A DNA stretch of 56,929 bases from Candidatus Aminicenantota bacterium (GTDB lineage Bacteria > Acidobacteriota > Aminicenantia > S016-38): NCBI GenBank assembly GCA_026987025.1, contig JALSNJ010000005.1:1-56929 (forward strand). The letters run 5' to 3'. Position 1 is the first letter of the stretch; each line of letters starts with the position of its first letter. Both the position numbers and the translations under genes were made by a program. Shown here in pieces: positions 16,406 to 24,044 of the stretch. Under the pieces are notes generated by a model. It saw only the letters and a program-made list of their open reading frames with translations. It had not been told where the DNA came from and did not search any database.

Positions 16406-19400
16406 ATGGAGTCCTCCGTAAAGAAAATTCTCCTTTTCTTCGGGCTTTTTCTTTTTGGCTTTAATCTCTTAGCCACCCCCCCTGTAAATAAGGCGAAACT
16501 GAGGTGGATGAGGCCCAGGAGAGGGCTTTTGCGGAAGGTTGACCTCAGAAGGCTCAGGGCCACCCCCCCTGGAAGGAGTCCTTCCTTCCCCAGAAGAGAA
16601 ATGCCCGAACTTCGGAGGAAGTTCCTGTTAAAATTTAAGGAGAGAAAGGCGGACCCTGTGGTTCAGACGAGGCCGGGGAGCGTTCTCATGCCGCAACCCC
16701 TCTTCACCTTTGATGGCCTTGACCTGGCCAATTGGGGCGCCGGCTGGCCTCCGGATGTAAACGGCGATGTGGGAAGGAGCAATGTGGGCGCAGAAAACAG
16801 GGGATACTACATCCAGGTCATAAACACCGCGGTGGGCATATTTGACAAGGCCACCGGGGAGCTGGTGGCGGCCTTTACCTTTGACGACCTCTTTGACGGA
16901 ACAGGTACCCCATGCGACGACAGCAACATGGGCGACCCCATAGTCCTCTACGACCGCTACCTTGACCGCTGGCTTCTCACGGATCACGCCTTTCAGAATG
17001 TGGATACTGCCCCCCACTACCAGTGCATAGCCATGAGCATCAACAACGACCCGGTTTCCGGAGGCTGGTACATATGGGCCCTGAACTTTGAAAACAACGA
17101 CGGGGTAAACTCCTCCTCCAATGTTCTCAATGCCTATCCTAAAGCAGGTGTCTGGGAGGACGGTTATTACTTCACCTTCAACGATTACGACATGGACAGC
17201 GGGGGAAGTTATCTGGGGGTCACCATCTGGGCCTTAGACAAAAACTCCATGGCCGGAGGCACCCTTGCCGGAATGCTGGGCTTTCTGGACTATTCCAGCG
17301 ACCCTTACGCCTGGTCCCTTTTGCCGGCCAACGCCAAGAGCCCCACACCCCCTCCCTCAGGCTCCCCTGAATACCTTATAACCATGGGGGACGATGCCTG
17401 GGGAGGCATTGACCAGGACTCCCTGGCCATCTACGCGCTGGATGTGGATTTTGAAAACTCCCAGGGAAGCATTTCCGGCCCCACCGTAATAGAGGTGGCC
17501 AGCTTTGACTCCAACCTCTGTGACTACGACGACTGCATCCCCCAGCCCTCCACTTCCCAGAGGCTAGACCCCCTCTCTTCCAGGCTCATGCATTCTGCCT
17601 TTTACTGGAATTACGGCGACCACGAGAGCATAGTGGTGAATCACACGGTGGACGCCGGGGGAGACCACGCCGGGATACGCTGGTACGAAATAAGGGATCC
17701 CGGGGGCACCCCTACCGTTTATCAGCAGGGCACCTATGCTCCGGACTCCGCCCATCGGTGGATGGGCTCCGCCGCCTGCGATGCCAGCGGAAACATTGCG
17801 GTAGGCTATAGCAAGTCCTCCCCTTATACTTATCCTTCCATCTTTTACGCCGGGAGGAAGGCTGCGGATCCCTTGGGGACCCTGGCCCAGGGGGAAGTGG
17901 CCCTTTACGAAGGAGGAGGCTCCCAGACCAACACCGGCAGGTGGGGGGATTACACCTACCTGACGGTGGACCCGGACGACGACCTGACCTTCTGGTACAC
18001 CAACGAGTACTACAGCGTAACCGGCTCCTCCTGGAGAACCAGGATAGGAAAGTTCAAATTTGCAGTGGAAGGGGACTCTCCCCCTTCGGTTTCCATCACC
18101 TCCCCCTCCGACGGGGACACGGTTTCCGGGGCCGTTTCCATTTCAGCCAGCGCCAGCGACGACCAGGGGATAGACAGGGTTGAGTTTTACATAGACGGGG
18201 TCCTGAAGTTCGTGGACCGGGAGGCCCCCTACGGATTCGTCTGGGACAGCTCCTCGGTGGTGGACGGGGACCACAGGATAATGGCCACTGCCTACGATAC
18301 CTCCAATCAGGCCTCCTCAGAGCAAATAACCGTCAACACCGACAACGGAAACCTTCCCATGCTGGTGCTGGACCTGGACGGCAACAAAAACAGCTGCAAT
18401 TACATAAAGGAAGAACTGGAGAACAAGGGCTATTATGTGCAATACGAAACCGCGGTGCCTGCTTCCATAAACCCGAAGGTGCCTGCCGTCTGGGTTTGCC
18501 TTGGAATATATCCCCAGAACCATGTGCTTTCCTCCTCCGAGGGGGATGTGCTTAAGGATTACTTAGATGCCGGAGGGAAGGTTTACATGGAGGGAGGGGA
18601 TACCTGGTGCTGGGACCCTGATACCTCGGTCCACCCCTACTTCGGCACCGTCACCGGCCAGTACGGAAACAATTGTGCCGACGGAAGCGGGGACCTGGCC
18701 ACCGTAGAGGGAATTTCCGGCACCTTCACCGAGGGTATGAGCTGGTCCTACGGAGGCGACAACAACTACATAGACCATTTAGGGGCCAACCAGTCCGATT
18801 CCTTCAACATCTGGGAAAACAGCTCCCCTGTCTACTACACCGGGGTGGCCAGGGATACCGGCAGCTACAGGACCATAGCAGCTTCCCACGAGTTCGGCGG
18901 AGCTCCCTCCGAGGACAGGCCCGGGATAATTCAGAAGTACCTGGACTTCTTCCTCCCACCCACCCCCGGTCCTGGACCCTCGGTTACCTTCCTCTTCCCC
19001 CAGGACAACTCTCCGGTCTATTCGGTTATATGGGTGAGGGTTAGGGTTGAGGACCCGGACGGGGTCAATACGGTGGAGTTTTACTTAGACGATGTTTACC
19101 AGGAAACTTACGATTGCTCAGGGGCCGTCTCCTGCGACGCCAGGTGGCAATGGGATACCACCACGGCCACCCTGGGAGAGCATGTGATAAAGGTTATTGC
19201 CTATGATACCGCCTCCAATGCGGGCTCCGGAAGAATAACGGTTTATGTTCACCCCGGATATGGAGCCCACTTCGGAGGCGCCGGTGACGACATGGGCTAC
19301 GACATAGCGGTAAACAGCCAGGGAGACCTCCTGATGGTGGGGGACACCACCTCCATCTCCTGGAGGGGATACGACATGCTCCTTTATGTGGTAAATCCCA

Positions 19401-20365
19401 ACGGAAGCAAGGAGTGGCACAGGAATTACGGGACCATGGGGGAGGAGCACGCCAGGGCCGTGGCTGTGGATTCCTCCGATAACATATTCATAGCCGGTTA
19501 TTCCGTGCAGGACGGTCAGCAGGACATCCTGGTGAAGAAACTTACCCCCTCCGGCGACGAGATATGGTCCAGAACCCTGGGTGGAGACCAGGACGATGCT
19601 GCCTTAGCCGCGGCGGTTTTAAGCAACGGAGACCTGGTGGTGGTAGGTTATACCGCCTCCTACACCTACGGTGGTCTTGATGCGGTGGTTTACAGGCTCA
19701 GCGGCGAAAACGGCGATGTGGTATTTATGAAGCATCTGGGTGGAGCGTCTGACGAAGTGGCCTACGGGGTAGCGGTGGACAGGGAGGACAACATCTACAT
19801 CGTGGGAGAAACCTCCAGCTTCTCCGTGGGAGGAAAGGACATAGCCCTCTGGAAGCTTTCCTCCAGCGGTGTTCGCCTTTACGGAGCCCGTTTCGGTGGG
19901 GGAAACGACGATGTGGGGCACGACGCCTTGCTGGCCGGAGGTTATCTCTATTTTGTGGGCAAGTCCACCTCCTTCACCAAAGGAGGCTGGGACCTGGTGG
20001 TTTACAAAGTAAACCCTGAGGATGGAAGCAAGGTCTCAGGGCAGCACTTCGGCGGAGACCAGGACGATACGGGCCATGGGATAGCCCTCAATTCCGACGG
20101 CAAACTGGTGGCGGTGGGCGTCAGCTACAGCTACACCTACGGAGGCTCAGACGCGGTGGTCTACGACCTCACCCAGGGGTTCGTTAAGAACTGGGGCAAA
20201 CACTTAGGATGGACCGGGGAGGATAATGCCGAGGCGGTGATAACCGATTCCCAGGGACACATATATGTGTTCGGCAGCACCAATTCCTTCACCTACGGAG
20301 GATACGATTTCATGCTCTACAGGCTTTCCAGCGCCGGGGTAAAGCTCCCCATATCTTCTCAGTAA
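16406..20365 (+). CDS. Large secreted multidomain protein with Ig-like domains and a seven-bladed propeller
   Basis: At 1319 residues this is the longest protein here. Domains in order: signal peptide (1-24), a basic linker (27-75), and a large domain (about 85-555) with 'PPDVNGDVGRSN', 'GIFDKATGEL' and 'GDPIVLYDRYLDRWLL', wording I know from secreted proteins of acidobacteria and relatives. Next come an Ig-like domain (about 560-640, 'VSITSPSDGDTVSGAVSI'), an alpha/beta domain (about 648-850, 'LPMLVLDLDGNK', 'DYLDAGGKVYMEGGD') like glutamine-amidotransferase-fold modules, and a second Ig-like domain (about 858-950). The end is an SBBP-type propeller (about 952-1319) with seven repeats of the form 'GG..DD...'. 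No sortase, PEP-CTERM or outer-membrane anchor is visible. It is probably secreted or surface-held; the ligand is unknown. Confidence 0.9.
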   Translation: MESSVKKILLFFGLFLFGFNLLATPPVNKAKLRWMRPRRGLLRKVDLRRLRATPPGRSPSFPRREMPELRRKFLLKFKERKADPVVQTRPGSVLMPQPLFTFDGLDLANWGAGWPPDVNGDVGRSNVGAENRGYYIQVINTAVGIFDKATGELVAAFTFDDLFDGTGTPCDDSNMGDPIVLYDRYLDRWLLTDHAFQNVDTAPHYQCIAMSINNDPVSGGWYIWALNFENNDGVNSSSNVLNAYPKAGVWEDGYYFTFNDYDMDSGGSYLGVTIWALDKNSMAGGTLAGMLGFLDYSSDPYAWSLLPANAKSPTPPPSGSPEYLITMGDDAWGGIDQDSLAIYALDVDFENSQGSISGPTVIEVASFDSNLCDYDDCIPQPSTSQRLDPLSSRLMHSAFYWNYGDHESIVVNHTVDAGGDHAGIRWYEIRDPGGTPTVYQQGTYAPDSAHRWMGSAACDASGNIAVGYSKSSPYTYPSIFYAGRKAADPLGTLAQGEVALYEGGGSQTNTGRWGDYTYLTVDPDDDLTFWYTNEYYSVTGSSWRTRIGKFKFAVEGDSPPSVSITSPSDGDTVSGAVSISASASDDQGIDRVEFYIDGVLKFVDREAPYGFVWDSSSVVDGDHRIMATAYDTSNQASSEQITVNTDNGNLPMLVLDLDGNKNSCNYIKEELENKGYYVQYETAVPASINPKVPAVWVCLGIYPQNHVLSSSEGDVLKDYLDAGGKVYMEGGDTWCWDPDTSVHPYFGTVTGQYGNNCADGSGDLATVEGISGTFTEGMSWSYGGDNNYIDHLGANQSDSFNIWENSSPVYYTGVARDTGSYRTIAASHEFGGAPSEDRPGIIQKYLDFFLPPTPGPGPSVTFLFPQDNSPVYSVIWVRVRVEDPDGVNTVEFYLDDVYQETYDCSGAVSCDARWQWDTTTATLGEHVIKVIAYDTASNAGSGRITVYVHPGYGAHFGGAGDDMGYDIAVNSQGDLLMVGDTTSISWRGYDMLLYVVNPNGSKEWHRNYGTMGEEHARAVAVDSSDNIFIAGYSVQDGQQDILVKKLTPSGDEIWSRTLGGDQDDAALAAAVLSNGDLVVVGYTASYTYGGLDAVVYRLSGENGDVVFMKHLGGASDEVAYGVAVDREDNIYIVGETSSFSVGGKDIALWKLSSSGVRLYGARFGGGNDDVGHDALLAGGYLYFVGKSTSFTKGGWDLVVYKVNPEDGSKVSGQHFGGDQDDTGHGIALNSDGKLVAVGVSYSYTYGGSDAVVYDLTQGFVKNWGKHLGWTGEDNAEAVITDSQGHIYVFGSTNSFTYGGYDFMLYRLSSAGVKLPISSQ

Positions 20366-20373
20366 AAGGAAAA

Positions 20374-20403
20374 TTTCCCTTTGCCCTGGCCCTTCTGTAA
20401 AAT
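20374..20403 (+). promoter_or_regulatory. Promoter giving a leaderless M16 protease mRNA
   Basis: TAAAAT (20398-20403) ends seven bases before the ATG at 20410, and no Shine-Dalgarno sequence precedes the ATG. TTTCCC (20374-20379, spacer 18) is the likely -35. The imperfect inverted repeat AAAGGAAA/TTTCCCTTT at 20365-20382 overlaps it and could be an operator or the previous gene's terminator. Confidence 0.55.
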
Positions 20404-20409
20404 TTAACT

Positions 20410-22812
20410 ATGAGGAAATTTATCCTGTTTTTTGTCCTGAGCCTTTATCTCCTGGCCTTTCAAAGGGTCAAACTGACAAGCGGCACAGTGGTGATTTACC
20501 AGGAGGACGGATCTTACCCCCTGGTTTCCGTGGCCATCGGCATAGAGGCTGGTTCCGCCTACGAAGCTCCGGCGGAAAGGGGCCTCAGCCACTTCCTGGA
20601 GCACATGCTCTTTGACGGAACCTTCCGCAGAGACAGGGATTCCCTGGAAAAGTCCTTTGCTGACATAGGCACCTATTACAACGCCTTCACCAGGAAGGAC
20701 TATGTGGTGTTTGAGTTCGTGGCTCCTCCCTCTGCCCTTTCGGAGGCATTTCAGCTAATGGGGGAGATGCTTTTTTTGAGTTCCTTCCCGGAGGGGGAGT
20801 TTCAAAAGGAAAAGAAGGTGGTATACCAGGAGATATTGAAGGATTACGCCAACCCCGCCTCCAGCAGCGCCTACGAGTTTTACAGGAGATTCCTCCGGGC
20901 CAGCCCCTATGCGGAGCCGGTCCTGGGTTATCCCCAGGTCATCAAAAACCTCCGCCGACAGGAAGTCATGGACTTCTGGGCCCGTCATTACGCCCCCTCC
21001 AGGATGAGGGTTGTAATCATAGGGGATTTTTCCTTTAAGGAAATCAAGCCAGAGCTGGAGAGGCTTTTTTCCTTTCCCAGAAAGGGGGTGGATGCGGAAA
21101 TTAAGAAGGTTCTTCCCCTCTGGGGAAGGGTGGAGTCGATTCAGGGACCGGTCAGGAGGCTGGACCTTGCCTTTAGAGCTCCTTCCCCCTGTAAGGAGGG
21201 CTCCGGTCCCTACGAAATTCTGGCAGAGGTCCTTTCCTCCAGACTCCGCAGGCTCCTTTCCCTCCCTCGCCTTTCCGCTGAATACGAAAAGCATAGGGGC
21301 GTATCCTTCCTCCATTTTTCCAGCCTTTTAAGGAAAAGCGTGGACCCCAAAAAGATTCCCGACCTCCTTTCGGCGGCCCTTTCCTGGCCGATCTCCAGGC
21401 GGGAACTTTCCTCCGCCAGAAATTCCTATTTTTCCTCCAGAATTATGCTGCTGGAAAAGAAAATCCATCTTGCCAGGGAGGTGGCGGGGTGGGAGGTTCT
21501 CTGTCCCGGAAGATGGGAGGCGTTTTTAATGGAAGTGAAGAAGGCGGGTTTGAAGGAGCTGGAGGAGGCAAGAAAGCAGGTTGAGAGGGCGAAGAATGAA
21601 GGAAAGTATTATGCCCTTCTTCAGGGTCCGGAGTTTAAAAAGGAGTTGTTCAAGGCCATTTCTCCTGAAATTACCTCCTCTCGCCTTCCCAACGGCCTCA
21701 GGTATGCCCTTTTTTCCGCAATGGGGCAGGTCCATGCAGCCCACCTTCTTGTGGGGAAGCGCCCCTGGCTGGAGGATTTCCCTGGCCAGCTTCACCTCTT
21801 GATGAAAACCCTGGAAAAGCAGACAGAGGAAAAGGCGAGGGGCCTCGGGCTTACCGTTCAATTTACCGATTATCCCTTTTTCCCCTTTGACGACTTTTAC
21901 CTCAGTAAGGATTACGCTTACATAAGGATGGAAGGATATTCCCCCCGAAGGCTGGAGGAGTTCCTCTGCGACGCCCTGAACCTGCCCCTTTCTCCAGGGG
22001 CCTTTGAAAAGGCTAAGGAGGAGGTCCTCTGGGAGCTGGGGTATCTGCAGTCCAGGGCTTCCTGGATGGCGGAGGAGCGCCTCAGGGCTTCCCTCTTCAT
22101 CCCTCCCCTTTCCTGCCCCCTCTACGGAGACAGGAAACTAATAACTTCAGCAAACCTTGAGGGATTGAAGAGGCTGAGAAGGAGGGCCTTTTCCCCTTCC
22201 AACCTGGTTTACACTGCTTCCTGGCCTTCACTTCCCCCATGTCTTAAAAACCTCCGGAACCGGGGAGGCCGGCCGTCCCGGATAAGAACGCAGGGCCAGG
22301 AAGACCTCTCCCGGCCAAAGAGAGCTTCCTACGGCCTTGGCTGGAAGTTTAAGTGGGAGGTCCGGGATTATCCTTCCTATCTACTCCTGGCCTGGGCCCT
22401 CAGGGACGCTCTGGTGGAGGAGGTGAGGGAAAAGCGGGGGCTTGCCTATTCCGTGGAGGTTTCCTTCATCCCTTACAGCAACGGGGAAGGCTGGTTAAGG
22501 ATAATAATACCCACGGATAAAGGTTCCGTGGAAAAGGTCAGGGAAGCCGTGGGTAAGGTCCTTTCCGCATTTTCTCCCGCTGCCCTGAACCCCCGGGAAT
22601 TCCGCCGCCTGAAAATATCCCTGGCCAGCCGAATTTTGAGATACGGCGAAAGGAAGATAAACAGAGCTTATTACACCGGCCTTTACCTTTACCTGGGGTT
22701 TTCCCCTGACTACCTTTTCAAACTTCCTTTCCTCATAGAAAAATTGAAAAAGGACAGATTAACCAGAGCCTGGATGAGCCTGAGGGCTCCGGCGGAAGTT
22801 CTGGTTAAATAG
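20410..22812 (+). CDS. Exported M16 family zinc metalloprotease
   Basis: The 800-residue protein has an N-terminal hydrophobic signal (MRKFILFFVLSLYLLAF) and the two-part layout of M16 (pitrilysin/insulinase) enzymes. The inverted zinc motif HFLEH (His61, Glu64, His65) is followed by Glu141 in 'VVYQEILKDYAN', with 75 residues between, exactly the HxxEH-x75-E spacing. The C-terminal half (about 430-800) is a second M16 fold without the metal site but with the substrate-binding 'VEEVREKRGLAYSVEVSFIPY' (R..Y) segment. It would degrade peptides in the periplasm. It stands alone between the secreted giant and a converging gene, only three bases from that gene's stop. Confidence 0.95.
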   Translation: MRKFILFFVLSLYLLAFQRVKLTSGTVVIYQEDGSYPLVSVAIGIEAGSAYEAPAERGLSHFLEHMLFDGTFRRDRDSLEKSFADIGTYYNAFTRKDYVVFEFVAPPSALSEAFQLMGEMLFLSSFPEGEFQKEKKVVYQEILKDYANPASSSAYEFYRRFLRASPYAEPVLGYPQVIKNLRRQEVMDFWARHYAPSRMRVVIIGDFSFKEIKPELERLFSFPRKGVDAEIKKVLPLWGRVESIQGPVRRLDLAFRAPSPCKEGSGPYEILAEVLSSRLRRLLSLPRLSAEYEKHRGVSFLHFSSLLRKSVDPKKIPDLLSAALSWPISRRELSSARNSYFSSRIMLLEKKIHLAREVAGWEVLCPGRWEAFLMEVKKAGLKELEEARKQVERAKNEGKYYALLQGPEFKKELFKAISPEITSSRLPNGLRYALFSAMGQVHAAHLLVGKRPWLEDFPGQLHLLMKTLEKQTEEKARGLGLTVQFTDYPFFPFDDFYLSKDYAYIRMEGYSPRRLEEFLCDALNLPLSPGAFEKAKEEVLWELGYLQSRASWMAEERLRASLFIPPLSCPLYGDRKLITSANLEGLKRLRRRAFSPSNLVYTASWPSLPPCLKNLRNRGGRPSRIRTQGQEDLSRPKRASYGLGWKFKWEVRDYPSYLLLAWALRDALVEEVREKRGLAYSVEVSFIPYSNGEGWLRIIIPTDKGSVEKVREAVGKVLSAFSPAALNPREFRRLKISLASRILRYGERKINRAYYTGLYLYLGFSPDYLFKLPFLIEKLKKDRLTRAWMSLRAPAEVLVK

Positions 22813-22815
22813 GTT

Positions 22816-23934
22816 TCAGCCGAAGATTTTATCCAGGTTTACCATTTCCGTGGTCAGGGTCTTATCCTCGGGTGCCGGCCGTGAAAGCTCAGGGGGAGGT
22901 TCTACTCCAAAACTGCGCAGGGAATTTACAAATAGCCCTGCCAGTTCTTCGTGAAGGTCCGCCTCAGCGGAGCTTTTCATAGCCTTCCAGAAGTGTTCCA
23001 GGGCAGTTTTCGGGAGAAGCTTTACCTCCAGCACATTGTCTCCTACAATTTTAAATACCGTGGTGAATTCCCCGGCGGTGGTCAGAGTGGAAATCAGTTT
23101 TGAGTGAACTGCAGGATAGGTGAGCTTCAGCATGTCAAGAAAAGAATTTAATGCCACATAGAGGTTTTCCTTCTCAGCCTCAATGCTTTCCTCCGTATCC
23201 AGTCCAACATCCATGGAAGAAAGTCTGTGCAAAAATTCGTCCACCAGTTCCCCCTTCACCACATCCCCGTGTTGAGGAGCGATTACCTGAGGCAGGGGGT
23301 TGAGCATCCCGATTCTGTCAACGGTCCTCTGGATGGCCTTTTTGGATGGCATGTATATCTGGTGGAATAGGGATATTCCTTCCCAGGATTCTTCTGTGGC
23401 ATAAATTCCCGGCCCTTTTCTGGTGTTTACCCCGGCCATGAAATCCCCTGAAAAGAGGATTCTGCTTTCGTGGTCGTATAGCATCATGGCGCCCCTGAAA
23501 TGACAATATCGGGCCGGGACGAATTGTATCCAGTGGCCGGTCCTTTTGACCTTGAGCAGTTCCCTTTTGAAGGATTCAATGGGCTTAAATTTATTCTCCG
23601 GAATTCCGTACATTTTAACCAGCCTCCAGGTATCTATGGAGGTGAATACCAGGGCCCTGGGGGCCGAGGCCAGAATGGCTCCTACATTTGAAGAAACATC
23701 CGGGTCCTGATGGCTTAAAAATATGATGTGCAGGTTTCTTATTCCTCCTATCAGGTCCTTCAGGGCCTTGCTGAGGGCTGGATAATCCAGGGGGGTGCCG
23801 GGGTCCATTATCATGTTGAGGCTGTCCCCGTCGGGCCCGACGAACCTCTTTATGTAGATGTTGCGATGGAAGTCCTCTTCCTCGCTCCTTAAGAGATAGA
23901 ATTCCTCTCCTATCTCCTGAAGTTCACCGTGCAT
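22816..23934 (-). CDS. Diiron metallo-beta-lactamase-fold protein (ODP-like oxygen-binding type)
   Basis: The N-terminal 240 residues are the diiron beta-lactamase domain of flavodiiron proteins. The ligands fall at the expected spacing: His75, Asp77 and Asp79 in 'SHQDPDVSS', His145, Asp164 in 'SGDF' and His222 in 'PQHGD'. The Glu usual at the second position is Asp. There is no flavodoxin or rubredoxin domain, so it is unlikely to be a complete NO/O2 reductase. The wording matches the ODP class, known as an oxygen-binding diiron protein linked to chemotaxis in Treponema. Residues about 245-372 form a helical C-terminal domain I do not recognise. A GGAGG site precedes the ATG. The gene is divergent from the murG-murJ fusion and convergent with the M16 gene. 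Confidence 0.85.
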   Translation of the reverse strand: MHGELQEIGEEFYLLRSEEEDFHRNIYIKRFVGPDGDSLNMIMDPGTPLDYPALSKALKDLIGGIRNLHIIFLSHQDPDVSSNVGAILASAPRALVFTSIDTWRLVKMYGIPENKFKPIESFKRELLKVKRTGHWIQFVPARYCHFRGAMMLYDHESRILFSGDFMAGVNTRKGPGIYATEESWEGISLFHQIYMPSKKAIQRTVDRIGMLNPLPQVIAPQHGDVVKGELVDEFLHRLSSMDVGLDTEESIEAEKENLYVALNSFLDMLKLTYPAVHSKLISTLTTAGEFTTVFKIVGDNVLEVKLLPKTALEHFWKAMKSSAEADLHEELAGLFVNSLRSFGVEPPPELSRPAPEDKTLTTEMVNLDKIFG

Positions 23935-23964
23935 TTTTAACCTCCTGCTAAAAAAATTTTTCTT

Positions 23965-23993
23965 ATTTTAACATGGTTTTGAATAAATTTCAA
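23965..23993 (-). promoter_or_regulatory. Promoter of the diiron protein gene
   Basis: Read on the minus strand: TTGAAA (23993-23988), 17 bases, TAAAAT (23970-23965). The start site would be near 23958, leaving a leader of about 24 bases with a GGAGG ribosome-binding site. It is back to back with the murG-murJ promoter. Confidence 0.75.
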
Positions 23994-24008
23994 ATTTCGT
24001 CCCTTCAA

Positions 24009-24037
24009 TTGCCGGCCCTGGGTCCTGATGGTAATAT
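24009..24037 (+). promoter_or_regulatory. Promoter giving a leaderless murG-murJ mRNA
   Basis: TTGCCG (24009-24014), a 17-base spacer and an extended -10, TGgTAATAT (24029-24037). The ATG at 24045 is eight bases after the -10 box, close to the expected +1. This placement supports 24045 as the start rather than the in-frame ATG at 23973, which would lie upstream of the promoter. Confidence 0.7.
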
Positions 24038-24044
24038 AGGATTT

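Noticed and set aside
18091-20364. The repeated segments in the secreted protein as a DNA repeat or CRISPR-like array.
   Set aside because: The similarity is at protein level only (Ig domains and propeller blades); the DNA units differ and have no spacer structure.
20365-20382. Imperfect inverted repeat AAAGGAAA/TTTCCCTTT after the large secreted protein gene, possibly a terminator.
   Set aside because: The stem is AT-rich with a bulge, there is almost no loop, no clean T-run follows, and it overlaps the next promoter. I do not call it a terminator.
23973-24044. An in-frame ATG at 23973 would lengthen the MurG-MurJ fusion by 24 residues.
   Set aside because: The added residues have no counterpart in MurG, the ATG lacks a ribosome-binding site, and a good promoter lies between it and 24045.
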